Source: Micropruina glycogenica
GTDB taxonomy: Bacteria > Actinomycetota > Actinomycetes > Propionibacteriales > Propionibacteriaceae
Assembly: GCF_900289045.1 (NCBI RefSeq)
Contig: NZ_LT985188.1
Span: 372,001-436,000, forward strand
Length of the DNA: 64,000 nt
Reading direction: 5' to 3'
Part shown: positions 25,984-34,226 of the stretch, piece by piece
Layout of the letters: each line of letters starts with the position of its first letter
How positions within the stretch are numbered: position 1 is the first letter of the stretch
The notes under the pieces: model-generated
Told to the model about the DNA's origin: nothing
Seen by the model: only the letters and a program-made list of their open reading frames with translations
Databases searched by the model: none
Made by a program: the position numbers and the translations under genes

Positions 25984-26814
25984 TCAGACCGCGTAGTCGA
26001 CGACCACGGGGGAGTGATCGCTCATTCGATCCTCGTAACTGGGTTCACGGTCGGTGCCGCCGGTAACGGCGCCGGCCGCCAGTGCAGGTGAGGCCAGGTG
26101 GTAGTCGATGCGCCAGCCGGTGTCATTGCCCCAGGCCTGGCCGCGCCACGTCCACCACGAGAAGGGTCCGGTGTCATGGGGGTGCAGGCTGCGCACGACG
26201 TCCACCAGGGTGCGCGGGCCGAGCAGCCGTCCGAACCACTGCCGCTCGTCGGGTCGAAACCCCGGTTGCCGCAGGTTCGCCGTCGGGTTGGCCAGGTCGG
26301 CCCGGGTGTGGGCGATGTTGAAGTCGCCGAGCACCAGAAACTCGCGGCCCGCGCGCCGCGCATCCAAACGCGCGCGGGTCAGGTAGCGGCCGAACGACGC
26401 CATGAAGCGCAGCTTGCGGCGCTGTTTGGCGGCCCACTCGGGGCCGTAGTCAGGGTTGCCGCCCTTGGGCAGGTACAGCGAGCCGACGGTCAGCGGTGGT
26501 CCGTCCGGCGGGTCGAGATCGACCTCCAGGTAGCGGCCCTCGTGGTCGAAGCTGCGGCTGCCGAAGCCCGTGCGCACCGCCGACGGCGCCCAGCGCGCCA
26601 ACACGGCGACGCCGTTGCGCCCGGCACGGCTGCCGGCGTCGTAACTGAGCCGGTACTGCGGCCGCGCGTCCACCGGCAGGTCGTCCACCCCGCACCGCAC
26701 CTCTTGCAGGGCCACGATGTCGGGCCCGCGCTGCTCGAGCCAGGTACCGAAACCACGCCGCACCGACGCCCGAATGCCGTTCACGTTGGCGGTGGCGATG
26801 CGCAGCGTGGTCAC
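25984..26814 (-). CDS. xth: Exodeoxyribonuclease III / AP endonuclease
   Basis: The 276-aa protein begins LRIATANVNGIRASVRRGF and carries the EEP-family metal and catalytic motifs: ALQEVRC (Glu), SLYLPKG, LGDFNIAHTRADLANP (Asp/Asn) and the closing MSDHSPVVVD (Asp-His). It cuts DNA at abasic sites in base-excision repair. The GTG 26814 is in frame with the conserved first strand. A TAACTT box lies close upstream on the same strand, so the transcript may be leaderless or nearly so. Confidence 0.92.
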   Translation of the reverse strand: MTTLRIATANVNGIRASVRRGFGTWLEQRGPDIVALQEVRCGVDDLPVDARPQYRLSYDAGSRAGRNGVAVLARWAPSAVRTGFGSRSFDHEGRYLEVDLDPPDGPPLTVGSLYLPKGGNPDYGPEWAAKQRRKLRFMASFGRYLTRARLDARRAGREFLVLGDFNIAHTRADLANPTANLRQPGFRPDERQWFGRLLGPRTLVDVVRSLHPHDTGPFSWWTWRGQAWGNDTGWRIDYHLASPALAAGAVTGGTDREPSYEDRMSDHSPVVVDYAV

Positions 26815-26871
26815 GGCAGCCCAAGTTACCTGCCCTGGCGTGCCGAGTGCTCGACGCGAATACTGACCACC

Positions 26872-27431
26872 ATGGGCACACTCAGCTACGGCATGATCAC
26901 GTCGCTCGACGGCTACGCCGAGGGCCCGGACGGACGGTTCGACTGGGCGACGCCCGACGAGTCGACGCACCGCTTCGTCAACGAGCGCGAGCGTGAGTTC
27001 GGCACCTACCTGACGGCCGGCGCCTGTTCGAGACCATGCAGGTCTGGGCCGAGGACGACTGGCTCCAAGGCGAGCCGGACGTGCTGCACGAGTACGCCGA
27101 CATCTGGCGCGACCGCGACAAGATCGTCTACTCCACCACCATGGCCGCACCCACGCTCGCCCGCACCCGGCTCGAACGCACCCTCGACCTCGACGCCGTG
27201 CGGGCCCTGAAGGAATCGACGGACGCCGGCATCTGCGTCGGCGGGCCCACCCTCGCCGCTGCGTTGATGAGGGCGCGGCTGGTGGACGAGCTGACCATGT
27301 ACATCGCACCGGTGGTGGTCGGCGCCGGTGCGCCGGCCCTGCCGGGGGTGTCGCTCGACCTCACCCTGCTCGAGGAGCGCCGGCTCGGGGACGGATTTCT
27401 GTACGTGCGTTACGCGATTCGCAACCCGTGA
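26872..27431 (+). pseudogene. DHFR/RibD C-terminal-like reductase gene with a one-base deletion
   Basis: The N-terminal part reads MGTLSYGMITSLDGYAEGPDG in one frame, and from about 27013 the protein continues in another frame as QVWAEDDWLQGE to the end at 27431. Restoring one base between 27012 and 27013 would give a normal YLYGRRLFETMQVW junction and a 186-aa dihydrofolate-reductase-like protein of the RibD C-terminal family. These proteins bind NADPH; their substrates are mostly unknown. The gene is otherwise undamaged, so this is either a very recent mutation or an assembly error. Confidence 0.75.
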
Positions 27432-27452
27432 CGAGGGCTCACCTTCTCGGGG

Positions 27453-27944
27453 TCAGCGATAGTTGGCGAATTGAACCGCGAAGTCGTAGTCGGCTGCCTG
27501 AATCAGTCGTTGGCAGGCCTGCAGGTCGTCACGCTTCTTGCTGAACACCCGCAGCTCGTCGCCCTGCACCTGGGTGCGCACGCCCTTGGGCCCCTCGTCG
27601 CGAATCAGCTTGGCGATCTTGCGGGCGTCGTCGCCCGAAATGCCCTGCTGCATGGTGGCGGTCAGCTTCCAGATCTTGCCCGACAGCCGCGGGTCGCCCG
27701 GCTTGAGCGCCTTCAGGTCGATCTTGCGCCGCACCAGCATGGTCTGCAGCACGTCGAGCACCGCCTTGACCCGCTCTTCGCCGGACGCCTCCAGCTCGAT
27801 CACGTCGCCGGAGTGCTTGATCGAGGCGTCGGTGCCCTTGAAGTCGTAGCGATTGCGGATCTCTTTGCTGGTCATGTTGACCGCGTTCTCCAACTCTTGG
27901 GCGTCGTACTTGCTGACCACATCGAACGAGCTGTCTCCGGCCAT
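27453..27944 (-). CDS. yajQ: YajQ-family nucleotide-binding protein
   Basis: The 163-aa protein matches the full YajQ (DUF520) family: [19 protein letters not shown] at the start, [14 protein letters not shown] in the first half and [25 protein letters not shown] at the end. Two ferredoxin-like halves are expected. Family members bind nucleotides and, in some bacteria, cyclic di-GMP; which ligand applies here cannot be told. It is a stand-alone gene, convergent with the damaged DHFR-like gene. Confidence 0.9.
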   Translation of the reverse strand: MAGDSSFDVVSKYDAQELENAVNMTSKEIRNRYDFKGTDASIKHSGDVIELEASGEERVKAVLDVLQTMLVRRKIDLKALKPGDPRLSGKIWKLTATMQQGISGDDARKIAKLIRDEGPKGVRTQVQGDELRVFSKKRDDLQACQRLIQAADYDFAVQFANYR

Positions 27945-28023
27945 CGTCGCTTCCTCATCTGTGACTGTCGTGGATTGGTGGGCTCCGGCCCGGTGTTGCT
28001 ATCTTTGTCGTCGGCCCCAACCT

Positions 28024-28105
28024 GGCAGGTTGCCCGAGCGGCCAAAGGGAGCGGTCTGTAAAACCGTCGGCATCGCCTACGTAGGTTCGAATCCTACACC
28101 TGCCA
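28024..28105 (+). tRNA. tRNA-Tyr (GTA)
   Basis: The acceptor arms GGCAGGT and ACCTGCC pair, the anticodon loop CTGTAAA gives GTA, and there is a long variable arm as expected for tyrosine tRNA. The T-arm GGTTCGAATCC is intact. A TATCTT -10 box lies at 28000-28005. Confidence 0.95.
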
Positions 28106-28115
28106 CCGCCACGAT

Positions 28116-28148
28116 CCCCTGGTGAACGATCTGTTCGCCAGGGGTTTC
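28116..28148 (+). terminator. Terminator after tRNA-Tyr
   Basis: A 12-bp stem (CCCCTGGTGAAC with GTTCGCCAGGGG, one G-U pair) closes a five-base loop and is followed by TTTCG. Confidence 0.7.
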
Positions 28149-28264
28149 GCCTTGTCGCCCCGCTATTGCCCTTACCGGCGAGCGCAGCGTCCCGAATTCT
28201 CGTTCCGGCGAATCGCCGAAAGCGACTTCGGCTCGATCTTCGAGGTTGTCGCAGGCGTGTCACC

Positions 28265-28277
28265 TAGACTGGTCGGC
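28265..28277 (+). promoter_or_regulatory. -10 element of leaderless GNAT gene
   Basis: TAGACT (28265-28270) lies seven bases before the ATG at 28278. The same TAGACT box with the same spacing precedes the aminotransferase at 34232. Confidence 0.45.
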
Positions 28278-28781
28278 ATGCTCATGCAGCGAGCGCTTCC
28301 CTTGCCAACGCCGGCGAGGCCGGCAGGCGTAGTGATCCGACCGCAGGTGGCGGGTGACAGTGTTGCGCTGGGCGCCCTCTACTGGGACTCCTACCCCAAG
28401 GGCGTGGCAGCCGTCGATCTCGAAGACGCCATCGAAGAGATGGAGGGCGTGTTCGAGGGCGAGTACGGCACCCCGGTCGAGTCGGCTTCCCTGGTGGTCA
28501 CCGACAACGCGGGCGCGCTGCTGGGATGCATCCAGACCGTCACCAGCCCGCCGTGGGAGGGCATTCCCGCGGTGCCGTTCGTGATCGAACTGTTCGTGCA
28601 CCCGGGTCAGCGGCGCCGCGGCCTGGGTTCGCTGCTGTTGCTGACGGCGGCGCAGGCCGTGCACGAAGAGGGCTGGGAGAGCATCGCGCTGAACGTGCAA
28701 GAAGAGACCGCCGCCGAGGCCACCCACCTGTACCGGGCGCTCGGGTTCACCGAGATCACGCCGGCCGCGGTCGAGAGCTGA
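28278..28781 (+). CDS. GNAT-family N-acetyltransferase
   Basis: The 167-aa protein has the GNAT acetyl-CoA loop in FVHPGQRRRGLGSLLL (about 108-123), preceded by the beta-4 strand VPFVIELFV and followed by ALNVQEETAAEATHLYRALGF, the usual beta-5/alpha-4 pattern. It should transfer an acetyl group to an unknown amine. The ATG 28278 is favoured over upstream starts because of the TAGACT box seven bases before it. The 3' flank is the first insertion-sequence copy, starting about 25 bp after the stop. Confidence 0.82.
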   Translation: MLMQRALPLPTPARPAGVVIRPQVAGDSVALGALYWDSYPKGVAAVDLEDAIEEMEGVFEGEYGTPVESASLVVTDNAGALLGCIQTVTSPPWEGIPAVPFVIELFVHPGQRRRGLGSLLLLTAAQAVHEEGWESIALNVQEETAAEATHLYRALGFTEITPAAVES

Positions 28782-28811
28782 GCGCTCGGCCGAGACGCGC
28801 GCCCCGCTGAT

Positions 28812-30184
28812 CCTGTGGACTCATGTCAAGATGCCCGCTTGGGTTGGGTCGTTGACTCATTTCGTTTTGCCCGCGTCATTTTTGTTCGGGATAGGTAGAC
28901 GTGGTTGCGTTTGGCTGCTTTGAGGATGGTGCCGCGGCGGCGGGCGAGTTCGAGCAGGTTGCGTTGGATGAGGTCGATGTCTCGGCGTAGTTGGGCCGGG
29001 TTGGCCTGGGTGATGCGACTGTCAAGGTGTCGCCGGTCCTGGTCGTCGAGGACGGTGGGGTGGTCACGGAGCAGCCGGCCGGCCGGGGTGGTGGCGGTGT
29101 CGTAGGTCTTGGTGACTTTCGCTCCGGTGCGGGTCTTGGTTTTCAGCTTCTGTTGCGGGGTGAACAGGTTGGACAGTTCAGCGGCCAGGGGCCATAGCTG
29201 GTTGAGCAGGTCGAGTTCCCGGCTGGTGTCGTAGCGGTAGTAGCCGACGTTGCGGCGGACTCTGGTCCAGTTCTTCTGTTCGATGTGGGCTTGGTCGTTG
29301 GAATGGTTCGGGCGGCCGCGGGTGAACGTGATCTCACGGGTGTTGCACCAGCTCATCAGGTGGTGGTTAATGAACTCGGAGCCGTTGTCAGAGTGGACGC
29401 CCACGATCGCGAACGGGAACCGGAGGGCGAGTTGCTCCAGCCCGGTGGCCACGATCCTTTCGCCCTTGGACTTCACGGTGATGGTTTCGGTCCAACCGGT
29501 AGCCACGTCGACAGCGTCCAGGCTGTAGTGGAAGTGGCCGTTGTTGTCGCCGCCGTCGTGACCGACCAGATCGATCTCGATGAACCCTGGCTGGGTGTCG
29601 TCCCACTCGTGCCAGGTCTTCAGCGGGATCGACGATTTCAACAGCGATCCGGGGCGGGTCAAGGACCGGCCCTTGAGGTTGCCGACCAGCCCGAGCCGGT
29701 AGGGCCGCAATCGGCGATCGATGGTCGCCGCCGACATGGCCAGCAGTGCGTCGATGACTTCGGGTGTCGCGTTCAGCTCGCCCTTGGCGACCAGGCTCGC
29801 GACCAGGACCGGCAGCGCTGGGCGCACGATCTTGCCGCTGGGTCCGTCCAGCACCGCCCAGCACACCGCCAAGGCGTCGATCACCTCAGGTCCGTAGCGG
29901 AACACAGGCTCGCGGGGCCTGCGTGGCCGGTTCACGTCCACACCGGCGACCGCTGCCCGGATCATCTTGCGGGCATGGTCTCGATGCCAGCCGTTGACCG
30001 CGACCAGATGATCCAAAATGGTCGACTTCTCAGCCTTGGTCGCCTTCGGCCACGCCTTGACCTGGCTCGCCAGCACAGCCTTCCGTTGCCTCATCGTCAG
30101 CCCCATCCCCGCAGCCTGACCCACGCGGGCATTCTCAGATGAGTCAACGACCCCACCCACGCGGGCATTCAGCACGAGTCAACT
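28812..30184 (-). mobile_element. Insertion sequence, copy 1 of a tandem pair
   Basis: The element of about 1373 bp is bounded by direct repeats CGCTGAT at 28805-28811 and 30185-30191. Imperfect terminal inverted repeats share GACTC and ATGCCCGC. A second copy of the motif (GTCGTTGACTCAT, then TGCCCGC) lies just inside each end. It holds one integrase-core transposase gene. The exact outer boundary could move by a few bases. Confidence 0.85.
28826..30106 (-). CDS. Integrase-core (DDE) transposase, copy 1
   Basis: The 426-aa transposase has an N-terminal DNA-binding region, then the catalytic core: first Asp in FIEIDLVGHDGG, second in GVHSDNGSEF and the Glu in QAHIEQKNW. A long C-terminal tail is rich in basic residues. 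I place the start at ATG 30106; a further ATG at 30094 and longer starts inside the terminal repeat are possible. The family is an rve-type group (ISNCY or IS481-like); I cannot settle which. It is identical to the copy at 30206-31486 and is related to the transposase at 51765-52961. Confidence 0.88.
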   Translation of the reverse strand: MGLTMRQRKAVLASQVKAWPKATKAEKSTILDHLVAVNGWHRDHARKMIRAAVAGVDVNRPRRPREPVFRYGPEVIDALAVCWAVLDGPSGKIVRPALPVLVASLVAKGELNATPEVIDALLAMSAATIDRRLRPYRLGLVGNLKGRSLTRPGSLLKSSIPLKTWHEWDDTQPGFIEIDLVGHDGGDNNGHFHYSLDAVDVATGWTETITVKSKGERIVATGLEQLALRFPFAIVGVHSDNGSEFINHHLMSWCNTREITFTRGRPNHSNDQAHIEQKNWTRVRRNVGYYRYDTSRELDLLNQLWPLAAELSNLFTPQQKLKTKTRTGAKVTKTYDTATTPAGRLLRDHPTVLDDQDRRHLDSRITQANPAQLRRDIDLIQRNLLELARRRGTILKAAKRNHVYLSRTKMTRAKRNESTTQPKRAS

Positions 30185-30191
30185 CGCTGAT

Positions 30192-31564
30192 CCTGTGGAC
30201 TCATGTCAAGATGCCCGCTTGGGTTGGGTCGTTGACTCATTTCGTTTTGCCCGCGTCATTTTTGTTCGGGATAGGTAGACGTGGTTGCGTTTGGCTGCTT
30301 TGAGGATGGTGCCGCGGCGGCGGGCGAGTTCGAGCAGGTTGCGTTGGATGAGGTCGATGTCTCGGCGTAGTTGGGCCGGGTTGGCCTGGGTGATGCGACT
30401 GTCAAGGTGTCGCCGGTCCTGGTCGTCGAGGACGGTGGGGTGGTCACGGAGCAGCCGGCCGGCCGGGGTGGTGGCGGTGTCGTAGGTCTTGGTGACTTTC
30501 GCTCCGGTGCGGGTCTTGGTTTTCAGCTTCTGTTGCGGGGTGAACAGGTTGGACAGTTCAGCGGCCAGGGGCCATAGCTGGTTGAGCAGGTCGAGTTCCC
30601 GGCTGGTGTCGTAGCGGTAGTAGCCGACGTTGCGGCGGACTCTGGTCCAGTTCTTCTGTTCGATGTGGGCTTGGTCGTTGGAATGGTTCGGGCGGCCGCG
30701 GGTGAACGTGATCTCACGGGTGTTGCACCAGCTCATCAGGTGGTGGTTAATGAACTCGGAGCCGTTGTCAGAGTGGACGCCCACGATCGCGAACGGGAAC
30801 CGGAGGGCGAGTTGCTCCAGCCCGGTGGCCACGATCCTTTCGCCCTTGGACTTCACGGTGATGGTTTCGGTCCAACCGGTAGCCACGTCGACAGCGTCCA
30901 GGCTGTAGTGGAAGTGGCCGTTGTTGTCGCCGCCGTCGTGACCGACCAGATCGATCTCGATGAACCCTGGCTGGGTGTCGTCCCACTCGTGCCAGGTCTT
31001 CAGCGGGATCGACGATTTCAACAGCGATCCGGGGCGGGTCAAGGACCGGCCCTTGAGGTTGCCGACCAGCCCGAGCCGGTAGGGCCGCAATCGGCGATCG
31101 ATGGTCGCCGCCGACATGGCCAGCAGTGCGTCGATGACTTCGGGTGTCGCGTTCAGCTCGCCCTTGGCGACCAGGCTCGCGACCAGGACCGGCAGCGCTG
31201 GGCGCACGATCTTGCCGCTGGGTCCGTCCAGCACCGCCCAGCACACCGCCAAGGCGTCGATCACCTCAGGTCCGTAGCGGAACACAGGCTCGCGGGGCCT
31301 GCGTGGCCGGTTCACGTCCACACCGGCGACCGCTGCCCGGATCATCTTGCGGGCATGGTCTCGATGCCAGCCGTTGACCGCGACCAGATGATCCAAAATG
31401 GTCGACTTCTCAGCCTTGGTCGCCTTCGGCCACGCCTTGACCTGGCTCGCCAGCACAGCCTTCCGTTGCCTCATCGTCAGCCCCATCCCCGCAGCCTGAC
31501 CCACGCGGGCATTCTCAGATGAGTCAACGACCCCACCCACGCGGGCATTCAGCACGAGTCAACT
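30192..31564 (-). mobile_element. Insertion sequence, copy 2 of a tandem pair
   Basis: This copy is identical over the whole 1380-bp period to the first and in the same orientation. It is bounded by CGCTGAT at 30185-30191 and 31565-31571, so a single CGCTGAT separates the copies. Its right boundary abuts the -35 box of the tRNA-Thr promoter. Confidence 0.85.
30206..31486 (-). CDS. Integrase-core (DDE) transposase, copy 2
   Basis: The protein is identical to the transposase at 28826-30106, with the same Asp-Asp-Glu core (EIDLVGHDGG, HSDNGSEF, HIEQKNW). No disabling change separates the copies, so both could be active. As with copy 1, the precise start is uncertain. Confidence 0.88.
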   Translation of the reverse strand: MGLTMRQRKAVLASQVKAWPKATKAEKSTILDHLVAVNGWHRDHARKMIRAAVAGVDVNRPRRPREPVFRYGPEVIDALAVCWAVLDGPSGKIVRPALPVLVASLVAKGELNATPEVIDALLAMSAATIDRRLRPYRLGLVGNLKGRSLTRPGSLLKSSIPLKTWHEWDDTQPGFIEIDLVGHDGGDNNGHFHYSLDAVDVATGWTETITVKSKGERIVATGLEQLALRFPFAIVGVHSDNGSEFINHHLMSWCNTREITFTRGRPNHSNDQAHIEQKNWTRVRRNVGYYRYDTSRELDLLNQLWPLAAELSNLFTPQQKLKTKTRTGAKVTKTYDTATTPAGRLLRDHPTVLDDQDRRHLDSRITQANPAQLRRDIDLIQRNLLELARRRGTILKAAKRNHVYLSRTKMTRAKRNESTTQPKRAS

Positions 31565-31571
31565 CGCTGAT

Positions 31572-31601
31572 TTGAGGCCCGCGCCGTCCCTCGTGTAGTG
31601 T
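31572..31601 (+). promoter_or_regulatory. Promoter of tRNA-Thr/tRNA-Met/rpmG
   Basis: TTGAGG (31572-31577) and TAGTGT (31596-31601) are 18 bp apart and start about 15 bp upstream of the tRNA. The insertion sequence and its target repeat end at 31571, directly against the -35 box. Confidence 0.55.
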
Positions 31602-31615
31602 TTCCTGCGGTCCAG

Positions 31616-31688
31616 GCCCCTATAGCTCAGTCGGCAGAGCGTCTCCATGGTAAGGAGAAGGTCTGCGGTTCGATTCCGCATGGGGGCT
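31616..31688 (+). tRNA. tRNA-Thr (GGT)
   Basis: The 73-nt tRNA has an anticodon stem TCTCC/GGAGA with loop ATGGTAA giving GGT. Acceptor arms GCCCCTA and TGGGGGC pair with one wobble. Confidence 0.95.
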
Positions 31689-31746
31689 CTGCGTTTGGGG
31701 TAGATGGAACAAACCGCCCATCGTGCCCGTTGGGTACTCCGAACGG

Positions 31747-31822
31747 GGCGGGATAGCTCAGGCGGTAGAGCAAGCGGCTCATAATCGCTGTGTCGCGGGT
31801 TCGAGTCCCGCTCCCGCTACCA
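31747..31822 (+). tRNA. tRNA-Met (CAT), elongator type
   Basis: The 76-nt tRNA includes an encoded CCA. The anticodon loop CTCATAA gives CAT. The acceptor GGCGGGA pairs with TCCCGCT with a G-U first pair, as in other actinobacterial elongator tRNA-Met genes. It lies 38 bp before rpmG. Confidence 0.93.
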
Positions 31823-31860
31823 AACCGGCAACACCCTGCAAGACGAGAGAGAGCAACGCG

Positions 31861-32031
31861 ATGGCCAAGAAGCAGTCGGAGATCCGGCCGAAGATCACCT
31901 TGGCGTGCACCGAGTGCAAAGAGCGCAACTACATCACCAAGAAGAACCGGCGTAACGACCCGGATCGTCTTGAGCTGAAGAAGTTCTGCCCCAAGTGCCA
32001 CCTGCACACCGCGCACCGCGAGACTCGCTGA
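31861..32031 (+). CDS. rpmG: 50S ribosomal protein L33
   Basis: The 56-aa protein begins [19 protein letters not shown] and has a second CPKC pair, so it is the zinc-binding (C+) form of L33. It is a peripheral 50S protein near the E site. The ATG at 31861 follows a purine-rich stretch. It is part of a tRNA-Thr/tRNA-Met/rpmG unit closed by a strong terminator. In actinobacteria C+ forms often have zinc-free paralogues made when zinc is scarce; none is in this window. Confidence 0.96.
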   Translation: MAKKQSEIRPKITLACTECKERNYITKKNRRNDPDRLELKKFCPKCHLHTAHRETR

Positions 32032-32046
32032 GCGCATCAACCATCG

Positions 32047-32073
32047 AGCCGCCCCTACCACGGGCGGCTTTTT
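32047..32073 (+). terminator. Terminator after rpmG
   Basis: AGCCGCCC pairs with GGGCGGCT around a seven-base loop and is followed by five T. Confidence 0.85.
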
Positions 32074-32078
32074 GGCGT

Positions 32079-32252
32079 TCGCGGTAGTTGGGGACGGTTT
32101 CCATCTCCCGCCACACAGGTGCCGGCATCAGTCTCTGGTGCCGCTTTCTGTCGCTGCTGCCGTGTTATAGCCAGGCACCACACAGTCAAGCCGGCACCAG
32201 TGATCGATGCCGGCATCAGGGGTCTCGTTTGGCGGTAGTTGGGGACGGTTCC
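32079..32252. repeat. Two direct copies of a GCGGTAGTTGGGGACGGTT repeat
   Basis: The 19-base unit occurs around 32081 and again around 32232, flanking about 130 bp that contains internal GCCGGCATCA and GGTGCCGG repeats. Related GGGGACGGTT units occur after rplA and near 51.6 kb. No gene is seen in this gap between rpmG and the dehydratase genes. Confidence 0.6.
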
Positions 32253-32314
32253 TATCGACCGCCAGGCCGACGGCCAACCCGGGTGGCTGCGATGCGGCGG
32301 ACGAGGGCACGCAC

Positions 32315-32327
32315 TAACCTGTCGCCC
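32315..32327 (+). promoter_or_regulatory. -10 element of leaderless hadA-like gene
   Basis: TAACCT (32315-32320) lies seven bases before the ATG at 32328, the spacing expected for a transcript starting at or next to the start codon. Confidence 0.4.
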
Positions 32328-32756
32328 ATGATTACCGACAGCCACATCGGTCGGACCTACCCGGCGACCGACCCGTACGTGGTCAGCGCCGCGAAGGTGG
32401 CCGAGTTCGCTGACGCCCTGGGCGACGCCGCCAACCCCGCCTACGCCGGCCCCGACGCGGTCGCACCCCCCACCTTCGCTGTGGTGTTGTCGTCGGCGGC
32501 GTGGGGTGCGATGTTCGACGACCCCGAGTTGGAGTTGTCGTTGAGCCGCACGGTGCACACCGACCAGCGGTTCACCTGGCGCCGTCCGCTGCGGGTGGGC
32601 GACCAGGTGACCGCCACCCTCACCATCGAGAAGTTCCGTGCCCGTGGCTCCAGCGCGTTCATCACCATCGTGGTGGGGTTGGACGACGCCGACGGCGAGC
32701 GGGTCTGCGACGCGACGTCCACTCTGTTGCACACCTGGCCCGAGGAGATCGCATGA
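32328..32756 (+). CDS. (3R)-hydroxyacyl dehydratase subunit, HadA-like (MaoC N-terminal type)
   Basis: The 142-aa hot-dog protein belongs to the FAS1-like/MaoC N-terminal family: YVVSAAKVAEFADALGD, AVAPPTFAVVL and FTWRRPLRVGDQVTATLTI. Such proteins lack the catalytic His/Asp pair and form heterodimers with a catalytic MaoC subunit, here encoded next. In mycobacteria the equivalent pair dehydrates hydroxyacyl-ACP in long-chain lipid elongation; the role in this organism is inferred. The stop overlaps the next start by ATGA. The rpmG-hadAB-murB order is common in actinobacteria. Confidence 0.85.
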   Translation: MITDSHIGRTYPATDPYVVSAAKVAEFADALGDAANPAYAGPDAVAPPTFAVVLSSAAWGAMFDDPELELSLSRTVHTDQRFTWRRPLRVGDQVTATLTIEKFRARGSSAFITIVVGLDDADGERVCDATSTLLHTWPEEIA

Positions 32757-33175
32757 GCACGGTCGAGTTGGCCACCTCGCAACCGGGCACCGTGCTGCCC
32801 GGCATCACCGCCGCCTTCACGCGGGGCGCCCTGGTGCGCTACGCGGGGGCGTCCACCGACTTCAACCCGATTCACTGGAGCGACCGGGCGGCCGCCGACC
32901 TGGGCCTGCCCGGCGTGATCGCCCACGGCATGCTCACCATGGGCACCGCGCTGCGGGTGGTCACCGACTGGTGCGGCGACCCCGCCCGCGTGCTGAGCTA
33001 CTACGTGCGGTTCACCAGGCCGGTCGTCGTGCCCGATGACGACGAGGGCGCCACCGTCAGCTTGGGCGGCACGGTCACCAAGGTCGACGACGGTGTGGCG
33101 ACGGTGAGCATCGAGGCGCTGTTCGACGGCGTCAAGGTGCTCGGTGCGGCCACCGCCGAGGTGCGCCTTGACTGA
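32753..33175 (+). CDS. (3R)-hydroxyacyl dehydratase catalytic subunit, HadB-like MaoC protein
   Basis: The 140-aa protein carries the hydratase-2 motif with its catalytic Asp and His in DFNPIHWSDRAAADLG followed by GVIAHGMLTMG. It should form a heterodimer with the preceding subunit and remove water from 3-hydroxyacyl thioesters. Length is typical of a single hot-dog domain. It is translationally coupled to the gene before it, and murB starts within its last codons. Confidence 0.88.
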   Translation: MSTVELATSQPGTVLPGITAAFTRGALVRYAGASTDFNPIHWSDRAAADLGLPGVIAHGMLTMGTALRVVTDWCGDPARVLSYYVRFTRPVVVPDDDEGATVSLGGTVTKVDDGVATVSIEALFDGVKVLGAATAEVRLD

Positions 33176-34226
33176 ACTGCTGGCCGACCACACCACCCTG
33201 CGCGTCGGCGGCCCCGCCCGACGTTGGGTCGAGGCGACCACCCTGCACGAACTGGTCGAGGTCGTCCGCACCGCCGACGCGGCCGGCGAGCCGGTGCTGG
33301 TGCTGGGCGGCGGCTCCAACGTGCTGGTCGGCGACGACGGCTTCGACGGCACCGTGGTGCATGTGGCCACCCGAGGCATCGAGATAACGGGCGGCAGTTG
33401 CACCATCGACGAACCAGGCGCGGCCCAGTGCGGGGGAGCGGTGGTCACCGTTGCCGCCGGCGAACCCTGGGACGGCTTCGTGGCCACCGCGATCGAACGC
33501 GAATGGCGCGGCATCGAAGCCCTGTCGGGCATTCCCGGCAGCGTGGGTGCCACCCCGATTCAAAACGTCGGGGCCTACGGCCAAGAGGTGGCGCAGACCC
33601 TGTGGTCGGTCCGCACCTGGGACCGCCACACCAACGCTTATGCCACCTTCGCCGTCGGCGACTGCGGCTTCGGCTATCGCACGTCGCGGTTCAAGAGCGA
33701 ACCGGGCCGGTACGTGGTGCTCAGCGTCACCTACCAGTTTCAGCAGGGCGACCAGTCGATGCCGATTCGGTTCGGCGAGCTCGCCACCCGGCTCGGCGTG
33801 CAGGCCAAGGGCCGGGCACCGATGACCGAGGTGCGCGAGGCGGTACTGGCTCTGCGCGCCGGCAAGGGCATGGTGCTCGACGCCGCCGACCACGACACCT
33901 GGAGCGCCGGGTCGTTCTTCACCAACCCGCTGCTGGACGCCGCCCAGGCCGCCACCCTGCCCGAGGCCGCCCCCCGCTACCCCCAGCCGGACGGCACGGT
34001 GAAGTCGAGTGCTGCCTGGCTGATCGAGGCCGCCGGGTTCGGCAAGGGTTTCGGCACCCCGCCGGCGACCCTGTCGACCAAGCACACGTTGGCCATCACC
34101 AACCGTGGGGGAGCCTCGGCCGACGACCTGCTGCGGCTGGCCCGGCAGGTGCGCGACGGCGTGCGCGATCGGTTCGCGGTGACTCTGGTACCCGAGCCCA
34201 TGCTGGTGGGCGTTTCCCTAGACTGA
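33168..34226 (+). CDS. murB: UDP-N-acetylenolpyruvoylglucosamine reductase
   Basis: The 352-aa protein reduces the enolpyruvyl ether to form UDP-MurNAc in the cytoplasmic stage of peptidoglycan synthesis. It starts LTELLADHTTLRVGGPARRW, with the FAD loop LGGGSNVLVGD, the GIPGSVGATPIQNVGAYG segment, the catalytic serine loop GSFFTNP and the closing glutamate in LVPEPMLVG. It lacks the extra loop typical of some type II enzymes, but I have not classified it. The start is taken as TTG 33168; an in-frame GTG at 33144 with an AAGG site would overlap the previous gene more. Confidence 0.93.
   Translation: MTELLADHTTLRVGGPARRWVEATTLHELVEVVRTADAAGEPVLVLGGGSNVLVGDDGFDGTVVHVATRGIEITGGSCTIDEPGAAQCGGAVVTVAAGEPWDGFVATAIEREWRGIEALSGIPGSVGATPIQNVGAYGQEVAQTLWSVRTWDRHTNAYATFAVGDCGFGYRTSRFKSEPGRYVVLSVTYQFQQGDQSMPIRFGELATRLGVQAKGRAPMTEVREAVLALRAGKGMVLDAADHDTWSAGSFFTNPLLDAAQAATLPEAAPRYPQPDGTVKSSAAWLIEAAGFGKGFGTPPATLSTKHTLAITNRGGASADDLLRLARQVRDGVRDRFAVTLVPEPMLVGVSLD

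Noticed and set aside
25686-26066. A 126-aa plus-strand ORF in the AT-richer gap before xth.
   Set aside because: It overlaps the 3' end of the exonuclease gene, has no ribosome site and an Arg-rich end without any motif.
28812-31571. A composite transposon formed by the two IS copies.
   Set aside because: Nothing lies between the copies except the 7-bp target repeat, so there is no cargo.
32079-32252. CRISPR array, from the repeated GGTAGTTGGGGACGG units.
   Set aside because: Only two units about 150 bp apart, no regular spacers, and the same unit occurs elsewhere as inverted pairs.
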